Below are positions 34,682 through 45,610 of a stretch of DNA of 64,000 nucleotides, piece by piece; position 1 is the stretch's first letter; each line of letters opens with the position of its first letter. The notes beneath the pieces are model-generated. The model was not told where the DNA came from. It did no database searches and saw only the letters and a list, made by a program, of their open reading frames with translations. Both the position numbers and the translations under genes were made by a program. Where the stretch lies: NCBI RefSeq assembly GCF_051106095.1, contig NC_135785.1:97461001-97525000 (forward strand), given 5' to 3'. This DNA is from Pogona vitticeps. Taxonomy: Eukaryota; Chordata; Lepidosauria; Squamata; Agamidae.

Positions 34682-37600
34682 ATGCCCTTGACTCGAAGCC
34701 AAGTGGCAGAAATGGGTGAAGTGAAAGACCCCCAGGTTGACCAAGGTTCTGAGGATGAATTTGGCTCAGTGCAAGGTGACAGCACAGGAGAGCAAAACCC
34801 AGAACTCAGAAAAATACTCATAGCCCAACAGCATGAACTGAGGGTGAGGGAAATGGAAAAAGAAGAAAGATTAGAGAGACAGAGAATTGAATTGGAATTG
34901 CAGAGAGAGAAAATGGCGTTTGAATTAAAAAAATTGGAACTGATGAATCAGAACAATAATAACAATAGGGATTCTGAGGGAGGCCAACTGTCTAAAGCTG
35001 ACCTGAAGAAATTCCCTGTGTACCACAAGGGAGATTGTCCTGAGGTGTTCTTTTCCTTAGTGGAAAGAGCGTTTGTGGACTTCTCAGTGAGGGAAACTGA
35101 GAAGATGACCATCATGCGATCTTTAATCAGTGGTAGCCTGGCTGAGGTTTATGCCGAGATGCCTGAGGAACTGATGAAAGATTTTGCAGAGTTTAAAAAA
35201 CTGGTGTTTGCCAGACATGGGATAAATGCGGAGCAGCTGAGACAAAGATTTAGGTCAATCACCAAAAAGCCAGAGCAGACTTTTACCCAAGTGGGGGCCC
35301 AATTGGTGAGGCTGCTTGAGAAATGGCTATCTCAGGAGGGGACAGAGACCTACGAGCAGCTTAAAGATTTGATAGCACTGGAACAGTTCTATTCAGTCCT
35401 GCATGGGGAACTGAAATTCCAGGTGAGGGAAAGGAAACCAAAATCTGTGGTAGAAGCCGCCGAGATCGCAGATTTTATTTCGCAGATAAGAAAGCCCTTG
35501 GGTGAGGGGAAATCTGTAGGTAAACCCAAAGAAACCTACAGCAAGTACTCTCAGGGACCAGGGAAAAACCAGCAAGGGGGAGGGGCCCATGGTGAAGGGA
35601 AGCCCTCAGACATGAAACCAAGACCTCAGATTTTGGAGGGAAAACCAAAACAAGATGAGAAAGACTCAAAATACACCAGAAAATGTTATTTCTGTCAGGG
35701 AAAGGGCCATCTAATCTCAGAGTGTGAGAAATTAAAGCAGCTAAAAGGAATTGTGCCTCAGGATTCTAGTGGAACCAAGCCAAAAGCTGTGTTCTGTGTC
35801 CAGAGAGAGCAAGGCTCATTGTCACTGAGGGAGCCTGTTGCCATGGCTGCTCAGTCTGGAACGGCTGCATCTGCTGATCAGGCTGAGGAAGGTGGTCCTC
35901 TTGTGGAGGTCAAGCGATGCTTGCTCGTGAGAACAGATTCTCAGTTGTTTGAGACAGCAGGGGTGGACGTAGGAATACTTGGCCGTCAGTATCGGGGGCT
36001 GCGGGACACTTGTTCTCAGGTGACCCTGTGCCATCCAGATATTATTCCTAGGGAATATATAATCCCGAATGAGAGCATAAAGGTAGCAGGGATTGAGGGG
36101 CAGATAATCTCACTCCCAGTCGCGGAGGTACCTGTCAACTTTCAAGGCTGGAGGGGAGTTTGGCGGCTAGCGATTTCATCGACTCTGCCAGCAGCCGTGC
36201 TCATGGGAAATGACCTGGCTGAACATGTGAAACGGGTGCTAGTGATTACACGTTCACAAGCCACCACGGGGACAGTTCAGGGGGGTAATGATGAGCCAGA
36301 GACGGAAGCAGGTGGGGGGAGTTCAGAAGCTGTGGTGGAAACCTTAACCACAGACAGCAGATTTGGACAAGAGCAAAAGGCAGACGCCACTCTCCAAAAG
36401 TGTTTTGAACAGGTGACTGACGCCCAGCTAACACCTGAAACCCCAGTGAGATTTCTAGAGGAAAAGGGGATTTTGTATAGAGAGACCCTGAGGAATATCT
36501 CAAAAGGGGGAGATGGGATCAGGAGTCAGCTGGTGGTACCTGAAAAGTATCGCCCCATGATCTTACAAAGGGGGCACTCTGACATGTTTGCTGCACACTT
36601 AGGGGTGAACAAAACACAGCAGAGAATCACACAGAATTTCTACTGGCCTGACATAGGGAAGCAGATCAGGGAGTTCTGTAAACAATGTGATGTGTGTCAA
36701 AGGCAGGGGAATGGCCGCGACAGGACCAAGGCAAAGTTGTGCCCTTTGCCTGTGATTGACACTCCGTTCAAATGCATAGGGGTGGATATTGTGGGACCTT
36801 TGCCCAAGGCCACAAAGAGGGGGAACAGGTTCATTCTCACCATTGTGGACCATGCCACGAGGTACCCTGAAGCCATACCCTTGACTAACATGGAAACTAA
36901 CACAGTGGCAGATGCCTTGGTGGGGTATATGTCCAGGATGGGATTTGCCTCAGAGATAATCACAGATTTGGGCGCATCGTTCACATCAAAGCTCATGAAA
37001 CGCTTATGGCAAATCTGTGGAATTAAGCACAAGGAAACCACTGCCTATCATTCTGAAAGTAATGGGTTAACTGAGAAGTTCAATGGGACTCTAATGCGCA
37101 TGATTAGGGCTTACTTGGCAGAGAATCCAAACAATTGGGACCAGAAGCTGCAATCCCTTTTGTTTGCTTATCGATCAGTGCCACAAGCCAGTACCGGGTT
37201 CAGTCCATTTGAACTTTTATTTGGGAGAAGGGTGAAAGGGCCCCTTGATTTGATCAAGCAAGATTGGGAGCAGATCACCCAGGATGACCCACAGGACGGT
37301 GTGACATATATAGACACCTTAAGGAGTGACCTAAAGAAAAACCTAGAGCTAGCAGCAGAGACCCTGCAAGCTCAAAAGGTCAGAAAGAAAGCCTGGTGTG
37401 TCCAGAGAGCCGGGGAGAGGCGCTTTGACCCAGGGGAGGAAGTGCTTTGGCCTAGGCTCTGCAAAGAGAACAAACTGCAGCTGGGTAGCCCAGAAAGAAA
37501 ATACTTGGGTCACATGGTAGGGGGAGGAGTGATAAAACCCCTGGAGGCCAAAATAGAAGCTGTTCGTGATTGGCCTAGACCCAACACCAAGAAAAAAGTC

Positions 37601-38176
37601 AAATCATTTCTTGGGTTGGTGGGCTACTACAGAAAGTTCATCCCGAGGTTTAGCGAGATTGCGGCTCCGCTGACCGATCTGACGAGGAAGAAGGCTGATG
37701 ACCACATCCCGTGGACCAGCGACTGTGAGGCGGCGTTCCAGAGGTTGAAGGAGGCGCTCGTCCAGTATCCAGTGCTGCGGGCTCCAGACTTCGACCGGGA
37801 GTTCATCATCTACACCGATGCGTCTAACAGCGGGGTAGGAGCAGTTCTGTGCCAGGAGGATGAGAATGGTGACCAGCATCCAGTGTCCTACCTGAGTAGG
37901 AAACTTCAAAAAGGTGAGAGACATTTGGCAACCGTGGAGAAGGAGTGTTTGGCCATAGTCTACGCAATCCAGAAGGCCAAGCCTTACATCTGGGGAAGAC
38001 ATTTTGTTCTGTGCACTGACCATTCACCATTGCAATGGTTAAAGACAATGAAAACCCACAATAGCAAACTTATGAGGTGGGCTTTAAACCTACAGGACTA
38101 TGACTTTGAAGTGAAGGTGGTCAGAGGGTCAGTGAACTGTGTTGCTGACGCCTTGTCAAGAAGACCTGAAGAATGA
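34682..38176 (+). CDS. gag-pol frame of the LTR element (fossil)
   Basis: A 1164-residue frame starts at MPLTRSQVAEMGE. Residues about 41-90 are a charged coiled coil (EREL-type EKEERLERQR). Residues about 183-272 resemble the SCAN fold: EQLRQRFRSI, LLEKWLSQEG, YEQLKDLIALEQFYSVLHGEL, VRERKPKSVVEAAEIADF. A CCHC knuckle lies at C335, C338, H343, C348. A retropepsin-like region spans about 430-520. Integrase spans about 625-860, with its zinc-binding HH-CC segment ending CKQCDVCQRQ and the core motifs VDIVGPLP, ITDLGASF and HSESNGLTEKF. The C-terminal part is RT-thumb (YLGHMV, FLGLVGYYRKFIPRFS) and RNase H (YTDASNSGVGAVL, TDHSPLQW, ADALSRR). It makes virus-like-particle and pol proteins in this family. 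Treated as a fossil; it does not look like a full autonomous pol. Confidence 0.88.
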   Translation: MPLTRSQVAEMGEVKDPQVDQGSEDEFGSVQGDSTGEQNPELRKILIAQQHELRVREMEKEERLERQRIELELQREKMAFELKKLELMNQNNNNNRDSEGGQLSKADLKKFPVYHKGDCPEVFFSLVERAFVDFSVRETEKMTIMRSLISGSLAEVYAEMPEELMKDFAEFKKLVFARHGINAEQLRQRFRSITKKPEQTFTQVGAQLVRLLEKWLSQEGTETYEQLKDLIALEQFYSVLHGELKFQVRERKPKSVVEAAEIADFISQIRKPLGEGKSVGKPKETYSKYSQGPGKNQQGGGAHGEGKPSDMKPRPQILEGKPKQDEKDSKYTRKCYFCQGKGHLISECEKLKQLKGIVPQDSSGTKPKAVFCVQREQGSLSLREPVAMAAQSGTAASADQAEEGGPLVEVKRCLLVRTDSQLFETAGVDVGILGRQYRGLRDTCSQVTLCHPDIIPREYIIPNESIKVAGIEGQIISLPVAEVPVNFQGWRGVWRLAISSTLPAAVLMGNDLAEHVKRVLVITRSQATTGTVQGGNDEPETEAGGGSSEAVVETLTTDSRFGQEQKADATLQKCFEQVTDAQLTPETPVRFLEEKGILYRETLRNISKGGDGIRSQLVVPEKYRPMILQRGHSDMFAAHLGVNKTQQRITQNFYWPDIGKQIREFCKQCDVCQRQGNGRDRTKAKLCPLPVIDTPFKCIGVDIVGPLPKATKRGNRFILTIVDHATRYPEAIPLTNMETNTVADALVGYMSRMGFASEIITDLGASFTSKLMKRLWQICGIKHKETTAYHSESNGLTEKFNGTLMRMIRAYLAENPNNWDQKLQSLLFAYRSVPQASTGFSPFELLFGRRVKGPLDLIKQDWEQITQDDPQDGVTYIDTLRSDLKKNLELAAETLQAQKVRKKAWCVQRAGERRFDPGEEVLWPRLCKENKLQLGSPERKYLGHMVGGGVIKPLEAKIEAVRDWPRPNTKKKVKSFLGLVGYYRKFIPRFSEIAAPLTDLTRKKADDHIPWTSDCEAAFQRLKEALVQYPVLRAPDFDREFIIYTDASNSGVGAVLCQEDENGDQHPVSYLSRKLQKGERHLATVEKECLAIVYAIQKAKPYIWGRHFVLCTDHSPLQWLKTMKTHNSKLMRWALNLQDYDFEVKVVRGSVNCVADALSRRPEE

Positions 38177-38451
38177 AGACGGCGAAAGAACATGGACTAT
38201 ATGTATATATTTTGGTGAACAAAAAGTTAAATGTACCTGTTTTTTGAACTTGGTTTGTATGAATAAAGGTAAATTGATGTAATGTATATGGTAAATGTTT
38301 AAATGCCTAATTGCTATGGTTAACTTAGAATGTAAGTATAAGTAAGTATGATATGGTATGTATAACTGTTGTTGTGTGTTTTATCCAGGTTGTTTTTTGG
38401 GAAAAAGCACCTTAGCTTTCCCCCTACAAAACAACTTATAAAGAGGGGAGG

Positions 38452-38983
38452 TGTTACATACAGCACTGATGTTACCTGTCTGTCATGGGTTTGGAGGGAA
38501 AGTTCCATCCTATGGGGAGTGGAAGGCGGGACATCAGGAGGAGGGGCTGTACTGTATATATATGTGATGCGTGTGTGGAGAAAGGGAGAAAGGGAGATGC
38601 TGGGATGTGACGAAGCAGCAGCTGGGAAGAAGAAGCTGGTGTGGGAGTCTGTGTGTCAGACAGGGTACTACTGTGTGTCAGAGTACCAACCTGATAGGTT
38701 CAGGTGTCTGAATGGTTAGCCAGAACTGATAGGTTCAGGGTCTGTGCTTCAAGTTAAGGGTTCTGTGTGAACCAAACTGTATGCTTGTATGAATGAGAAT
38801 AAGCCACGTTACTTTATCTTATTCACCTGATTATTTTATTTTCCCTGTGTGTTGTATTTAAATAAACCTTGTTCTTTTATTTGTTTCAAAATCCATCCCT
38901 GGTCTGTGTGACTTCTTATAGGGAATGGTTGGTGGCAGCTTAGTGAAAGTGTGGCAGATCCCAGTAGGTCTGGGTTTGTCACA
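38452..38983 (+). repeat. 3' LTR
   Basis: 532 bp, identical in length and, by direct reading, in sequence to the 5' LTR. It is preceded by a purine-rich tract and followed by the CCTCC target duplication. Confidence 0.95.
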
Positions 38984-38988
38984 CCTCC

Positions 38989-39886
38989 ATGATAAATTTA
39001 AAAAGACATGGTCTAATGCATATGCCAGGAAATGTTGTGCCCTCCAGCTATTTCAGTATTTACTAATCTTCCAGGCAGCATAGACCATGGCAAAAGGACT
39101 GTGGGAACTGCAGTTCTACGGCATTTTGAAATTACCAACAACCCAGAAGAGGCTATGTTCTTGTAAACTAGCCAGCTAAATCTTCCTCAGTTCCTTCCAC
39201 ATCTTCCCCACCATCTGATTTTTTACGATTAAGTGAAAGCTTTACCTTATTATTATACCTGTCACATCCAGTGGCTAACCATGTTTATACTTATATGTCT
39301 ATACCATTTGATTCTTAGGTGCCTGGTAACCAATCCAGCCACGATGAGTAAATGTTTGGGACTTTTGATTTGTTTTGTTTTGTGGGGTGACTGACACACA
39401 GAGAAGGACATGCACCGTGGTTACTATGACACTTCCATTCAAAGCTAGAGTTTGGAATTGCTGGTACAGTAGTGGACTAAGTGGACTTGCTGAAGTTGAT
39501 TAGAAGCTGTCACTATGGCAATTAAGAGACGACACAACTTGCTCCTTTCCAGGACTAGCCTGAGATATTTTTCTACTTGAGACAAGTGACAAAACAACAC
39601 CACTCCTGACTCAGGTAGGCCCTACCCTTAGGCAGAGTAAGCTAGTCATCTCAGGTAGCAGATGCTAAGAAAGGGCAGCAGAATGTGGGAAGACGGAATG
39701 GTGTACTATGTTGCTTGCTCTGTGCCATTTAAGAGAGCTCGCTGCCTTTAGGTCTTGTGGAGGCTGCTGGTGTGGAAAAAATGATTCAACTGGCAGTCCA
39801 GTCAGCTTTAGAACATGGAATGGGAATAGAACCCATCTTTCTTTTCACCTGAGGCAGCAAACTTAGTCTGGCTCTACCACTTCCCC
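38989..39886. other. Non-coding stretch with an old MITE remnant
   Basis: No gene seen. About 39030-39130 (GCCCTCCAGCTATTTCAG to GGAACTGCAGTTCTACGGC) looks like a decayed copy of the CCTCCAGATGTTTTGGACTAC MITE family. Confidence 0.4.
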
Positions 39887-40212
39887 CTTTATACCAGTGC
39901 TTCCCAACCTTTTTCTTGTCACAACTCCCTTTTATAATAGCCAATATAATGTGGCATCCCCTCTGCCACATTTGCAGAAAGGGGCATTTTTTTAAATGGG
40001 GTAAGGCCCTTCTCAAGTAGAGGTTTCCTTTTCCCACAAAGGATCTGTCTCTTGTACATACACACCAACTTTAATATCTGGCTGTGAAAAGTCAAGGAAG
40101 AAATTCTTTCACAAAGATCACAATACATAAATGGCAACCCGCAACCCCCTAGAAAACACTTTGCAACCCACTTGGGAGTCAGAACCCCAAGCTGGGAAAC
40201 ACTGCCTTATAC
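39887..40212. mobile_element. hAT non-autonomous element, 310 bp
   Basis: The element at 39895-40204 starts CAGTGCTTCCCAACCTTTTT and ends CCCAAGCTGGGAAACACTG. It is flanked by CTTTATAC and CCTTATAC (8 bp, one mismatch). Inside are CACAACTCCCTTTTATAATAG and GCAACCCGCAACCCCCTAG, typical of vertebrate hAT MITEs derived from a transposase-bearing parent. No coding remains. Confidence 0.9.
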
Positions 40213-41012
40213 CATGAGTAGAAGCCCAGCAGACTTCAATTGAATGTTACTTCAGTACAGGTGACAGGACACCATTTTCCATAATGCAAAACCTCAAAGC
40301 AGCAATCTGTCTAGGTATACAGGAAGAAGTAATCAGTAATGTGAACTGCTCTCATGATCTTCCCTGCCTACAAGTACTTCACAAAGCTGGGACTGCATCT
40401 CACACTAAATATTAAGTGAAACGAGTATTCTCTATGGAGAACCCATTTTCCCTCCAACAGTGGGATTTCCTCAGCTTTGACAATTAGACCACATTCATCT
40501 TCGAATGACCAAACATAAAACAAAGCATGTTAAATGCAAGATATACAGGTGAGGAAAACCATGTGTGACAACAAGCAGATGTCTGTCTGTTTTCTAGATT
40601 TCTAGGAGCACCTGTTGTAGAAATTAGCTAGGCATAGCATCTAATTTGACTCTGAATTCCTCCTCACTTCACAACAGGCATAAGAGCCAATTGACCTGTG
40701 ATGAATCAGAGAAGATGCAAATTCTGTAAACGTTGTGGTGCTCTAATTGTGCATTATTCTGACTTTATGTCAGGTGATCTTATTCTGAAAATATAGTACA
40801 ACCTATAACATTAATGATGAAAAGTAGCAATAAAAATGCTTCAACACCCTGTCATTTATTGTTTTCTGTGAAGATCCATATAGAATGGACAATACAAAAT
40901 CATGTGGGAGAGTGACTCCACTCCAAACAGTTCACAGGAGCAATACCTCTCACTGTACGGAGTCCCACTGAATCTCTCATACAGCACTGCTGATGGAAAG
41001 GTGTTGTTATTA
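40213..41012. other. Unique non-coding stretch
   Basis: No gene or mobile element recognised. Confidence 0.35.
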
Positions 41013-42056
41013 ATATGAGTATTGTTGTTGTTTAGTCGTTTAGTTGTGTCTGACTCTTTGTGACCCTATGTACCAGAGCACGCCAGGCCCTTCGATGACA
41101 CTGTCCAACCATCTCATCCTCTGTCGTCCCCTTCTCCTCTTGTCTTCACTCTTTCTCAACATCAGGGTCTTTTCCAGGGAGTCATCTCTTCTCATGAGAT
41201 GGCCAAAGTATTGGATCTGTCCTTCTAGTGAGCACTCAGGGATGATTTCCTTCAGAATGGATAGGTTTGTTCTCCTTGCAGTCCAGGGGGCTCTCAAGAG
41301 CCTCCTCCAGCACCACAATTCAAAAGCATCAATTCTTTGGTGGTCAGCCTTCTTTATGGTCCAGCTCTCACTTCCATACATCGCTACTGGAAAATCCATA
41401 GCTCTGACTATGCGGACCTTTGTCAGCAAGGTGATATCTCTGCTTTTTAAGATGCTGTCTAGGTTTGTCAACATTTTCCTCCCAAGAAACAGGTGTCTTT
41501 TATTTTTGTGGCTGTTGTCACCATCTGCAGTGATCATGGAGCCCAGGAAAGTAAACTCTGTCACTGCCTCCATATCTTCCCCTTCTATTTGCCAGGAGGT
41601 GATGTGACCAATGGCCATGATCTTAGTTTTTTTTAATGTTGAGCTTCAGACCATTTTTTGCGCTCTCCCTTTTCAATCTCATTAAGAGGTTCTTTAATTC
41701 CCCCTCACTTTCTACCATCAGAGTGGTATCATCTGCATATCGGAGGCTGTTGGTATTTCTTCCAGCAATCTTAATTCCAGCTTGGGATTCCTCCAGTCCA
41801 TCTTTTCGCATGATGCATTCTGCATATAATAAGCTGGGGGACAATATACAGCCTTGTCGTACTCCTTTCCCAATTTTGAATGAATCAGTTGTTCCATATC
41901 CAGTTCTAACTGTTGCTTCCTGCCCCACGTATAGGTTTCTCAGGAGATAGATAAGGTGGTCAGGCACTCCCATTTCTTTAAGCACTTGCTATAGTTTGCT
42001 GTGGTCTACACAGTCAAGGGCTTTTGCGTAGTCAATGAAGCAGAAGTAGATGTATC
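41013..42056 (-). mobile_element. BovB (RTE) LINE, 5'-truncated
   Basis: Read on the minus strand it begins in RT (FCFIDYAKALDC near 42050-42010), then MLKEMGVPDHLIYLLRNLYVGQEATVRTGYG, GVRQGCILSPSL, LRYADDTTLM (41745-41716), the ITSWQIEGEDMEAVTEFTFLGSMI stretch and the endonuclease-like C-terminal tail FELWCWRRLLRAPWTARRTN. It ends GACTAAACAACAACAAT at 41022-41040. A long frame covers 41040-41618. The endonuclease and first RT motifs are absent through 5' truncation, the usual fate of LINE copies. Confidence 0.93.
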
Positions 42057-42505
42057 TTGCATTGGGAGAAATACATACACACATGTGCACACCAGGTTCT
42101 CTGTTCACTCAGTCAATACCAGTCCCAAAGGTACTGGGTGTGAAACACTGAGGGAAGGCAAGTAGGAAAGAGGGCTGGACAACTGAAGCCAACAAGAATT
42201 AAACATTAGCACCCCCAAGGTATAAACCTAGGAATAGGAAAAGGCCGGAGGGCTCAGAGTAAACCAAGGGTGTGGCCCTCTTTGCCCTCAAGATGCCACC
42301 TTAGTTGTCTAATGCTCTCTTCACTGTATGTCCATCCTCTGAGACAGGCAAGATGGTATGTGAAGTCATTGTTGTGCTTTGAAGAGGATGAGAACTGAGT
42401 GCATCCTCAGAAGGCCAGATTTTGTGTTTTGAAATGGCCTGTACTGGCATATGTTAGTGGCACAGTGATAAAATCAAGCATAGAGAGGCAGTGCCAACTG
42501 AAATG
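42057..42505. other. Unique non-coding stretch
   Basis: No gene or mobile element recognised. Confidence 0.35.
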
Positions 42506-42785
42506 CCGTGTTTCCCCGAAAATAAGACAGGGTCTTATATTAAATTTTTCTCCAAAAAACGCATTAGGGCTTATTTTCAGGGGATGTCCACCCCGCCATG
42601 TACAACAATCTACATTTATTCAAATGCAGTCATGTCATCGTCTTCTGCTTGCTGCACAATGGTGGAGGGCGGGGTTTCACTCAACTAGGGTTTATTTTTT
42701 GGGGGAGGGCTTATATTACGAGCATCCTGAAAATCATACTAGGGCTTATTTTCAGGTTAAGTCTTATTTTCAGAGAAACAGGGTA
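42506..42785. mobile_element. TA-type MITE, family B copy 2
   Basis: It starts CCGTGTTTCCCCGAAAATAAG and ends GTCTTATTTTCAGAGAAACAGGGTA. It shares ACAGGGTCTTATATTAA, AGGGCTTATTTTCAGGGGATG and GCACAATGGTGGAGGGCGGG with the copy inside BovB at 30156-30409. The less decayed left end here gives a better view of the terminal repeat (CCGTGTTTCC). Confidence 0.82.
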
Positions 42786-45312
42786 TGGAAAACTAGAGTG
42801 GCCCACATCACTTTCAGAAAGATCCTTGCCATACCCTCTTACCACAAAATCCAAATAAATGAAACTATTCAATATGCACTGATTTCCACAATGCATCTGA
42901 AGCGCTTTGAGAAGTACTATGCAAATACTGCTAATTAATTAAGACATTTCTGTCCTGCCTTTCCATTCTGATGGGCAGCTTGAGCCAATGGGCAACCATT
43001 AGAAAAATATATCAGTAATAAAACTCATCAATAAATAAAAAGCCATCAAAGATCAAACAATCAAATTAGACACATGTCCTCAAAAACTAATCAGCAAAAC
43101 AACAGCAGTACTGGGAGCACAGACAAATATTGCAGGGGGGGGGGGATCCACACCTCAGAACACTTAAATGTCCCTCCACAACTGATGCATGTCTATGCAA
43201 TAGTGTTCCAGTCCTTCAGAGTAAAGAATATGAAAATATTAAGAAGTGAAAAATTTAAAATATGTGTGTTCATATACCCAGGTTGTACCATGCCATTAAA
43301 TGTCTATTCCCCACATTTATGTTGAAATTCTCTCCTTCCCCTGTTTAACACCCCATATTTAGCCCCACTCACATTGCCTGCCTCTTTTAGTTACATCTAA
43401 ACCTTAAAATATGCCTGGCTCTATTTTACAAGTAGAGCTGTAAGTGGCAGTACAGCATAGTATGGTCAGTTAGTGCTTTGTTTGTAGACCTGTTCCTCCT
43501 AAGGCTTGCTTTCATTCTCATAACATAAAAGAAACAACGTGTTGAAGGTAGCTCATTGTGGGACCACTCTTTGTTTATACTCTGCTATCATATTTGCAAG
43601 TACTGTACATGCAGGAAAATACCACGGTCCGTTTTAGAGGGAAAACTGTTGTTCTACATTATCTGGAGCAAGTGCCTCCCCCTATTATCAGCTGATCTTA
43701 TTACCTTCTGATGCATACTTTGACACATATTAACCAAACTTAACGTGGCAAAGCATCCATTTTGGGACTGGTCCTGTGATGTGCTGGTGGCTTGATGCTA
43801 TCATTTCCTGAATCTTCAAAATGGTACCTCTTTCACATATCCCAGAACGGCACATGTTTTGTTTCCCAATACAACTGGGTTACTGCCTCAGCCAATATTC
43901 AACACTCTCATTCTGCTATCACCGGGATGAGAAAAGTGCAGTGTGTGTGTGATATGCAGCCCTCCATGGGCCCAAATGTAGCCCCCCCCCCAGTACTTCT
44001 GGGTTCCCCCATTTCTCCTATATTATTTTTTTCTCTTCACCTTTTGCTCAAAATGTCCCTAGTGTTCTCCTGGGAGCATATGAAGAAATTTTGGCATTTT
44101 GAAGGGCACATCTGTTCCCCAAATTGTAATTTAAGGGAAGCGTGGCAACTAGAGGTTCCAAGGGGGCTCATTTAGCTGTGTGTGTGTTTTTAAAGCCTTA
44201 AAATACTTGGGGGTGTGGTCTGGGTACAGGAATGGTTGTAGTCCTCCATATGTGGGCAAGTTCAGACTTCTGAACTCTAGAGGTTGCCCTCCCCTGCACT
44301 AGACCGATAATGCTGTGGCCTACAGACAGACACCTGGTTAATCCAAGGGAGCAAATCTTATACAGATTCCAGTAGCACTGCTGTTTTTGACACTGGTTGC
44401 ACAGTTGCCTTACCAGTTCCAAAATCAGTTGAAGAACTGGCTGTGGAACTAATTGCACAACATGTTGTGTAAGCAATTGTACAATGGGTAACATGTCTGC
44501 TGGAATCACCGGAACAAGCACACCACTCTTTTTTTGCAATGGGAAAAACCAACAAAACTTCCTTAAAACACGCAGTTTGCCTTTCCAAGTGTTATGCTGG
44601 ATTTAGGCCCATATCTCCAATGTGTTGTTTACCTAACTGTACATTTTTCTGCACCATGGAATCTTGAGCATCTTCACCTTATCCTCCTTTGCAACACTTG
44701 AGATTTTCCTAGCTAAGTTTAATTTTGTTGCTGTTTGTTCGCCATATTGTGGACAAGTGTGAACAAAGAGCCATTTCACTTTCTATGTGATGCCAAATCA
44801 ATTCCAGATATGCCACCAAGAATACACTCATCAGGGAGATACAACCAAACGTCCTTCATTGGCAGCAGAAGGGATTCAGGGCAAAATAAATATGTTCTTT
44901 TTAGTTCTCCTGCATTAACTTTTAAAATGAAAAAGCCATGCTTAATGGGTTTACCATTTTTATTCATACTTACAATGATATAATAGCTGGAGTCCTCTTA
45001 GCTGCACCCACCTCTATAACACCAGCAGTGTAACTTTCCGAGGTGAATTGTCACAAGCAAAGAGATGGCCGTAGGCATTTGTGTGATTCTGTATGCCATG
45101 GGAAACACTGAAACCAAATTCTTTCTTGTCCGAATGTTGCAGTGTTGGTGTTATGCCAGCAGACATTCAAATAGGATTTCAGCCATTATTTCTCATCTAC
45201 TTTGTAGCATTGTATGGATTATTAAAGTTCTTGAAAAGCTGTGCCATTCAAAAACCTTAACTCTACATCTTAATTCTTGCAACTTGATGGTAACTACCAG
45301 CTAGACAAAAAA
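42786..45312. other. Mostly unique non-coding stretch
   Basis: No gene seen. About 42950-43070 may be a decayed LINE 3' end (CCTGCCTTTCC...AATAAATAAAAAG). About 44210-44305 contains CTCTAGAGGTTGCCCTCCCCTGCACTAG, resembling the end of an old hAT element. A G run lies at 43135-43145. Confidence 0.35.
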
Positions 45313-45610
45313 GTGGTCCTAGGTCAAATCAAGCCTGAACTATCTCTGGAGGCAAAAATGTTGAAATTGAGGCTGTCCTACGATTTGGGCACATCGTGAG
45401 AAGCAGGATTCCCTGGAAAAAAACAATAATGCTGGCTAAGACGGAAGGCAGCAGGAAAAGAGGGAGTCCAAATATGAGACTGATTGACTCCCTAAAAGAG
45501 ACCATGGACTTGGGTCTGAAAGAGCTGAACAGGACGGATGAGGACAGGACACTTATCATGTTACCATGAGTCAGAAATGACTAGACAGTTTAAAACAACA
45601 ACAACGACAA
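45313..45610 (+). mobile_element. RTE/BovB-related LINE 3' end, degenerate
   Basis: The reading GLRYFGHIVRS-like (near 45373-45400), KKTIMLAKTEGSRKRGSPNMRLIDS (45418-45492) and a TMDLGLKELN-like stretch parallels the BovB C-terminus YFGHLMRREDSLEKTLMLGK. The 3' end is GACTAGACAGTTTAAAACAACAACAACGAC. The protein is clearly diverged from the three BovB copies here, so it is an older relative or a different RTE subfamily. Confidence 0.7.

Larger units (their letters stand above)
33708..38988 (+). mobile_element. Young Ty3/Gypsy LTR retrotransposon fossil, Gmr1-like
   Basis: A complete insertion lies between 5-bp duplications CCTCC (33708-33712 and 38984-38988). The LTRs at 33713-34244 and 38452-38983 are both 532 bp, begin TG, end CA, and appear identical base for base, so insertion is very recent. 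The interior carries one long gag-pol frame at 34682-38176, and a purine-rich tract (AAAGAGGGGAGG) lies just before the 3' LTR. Parts in order are a coiled-coil and SCAN-like gag, a CCHC knuckle, a protease-like region, integrase, then RT-thumb and RNase H. Integrase ahead of RNase H is the Gmr1-type order. The pol set does not look complete, so I judge it a broken, probably non-autonomous copy with about one major lesion. Confidence 0.9.

Noticed and set aside
42399-42938. 179-codon plus-strand open frame
   Set aside because: Most of it is a translation of the family B MITE at 42506-42783.
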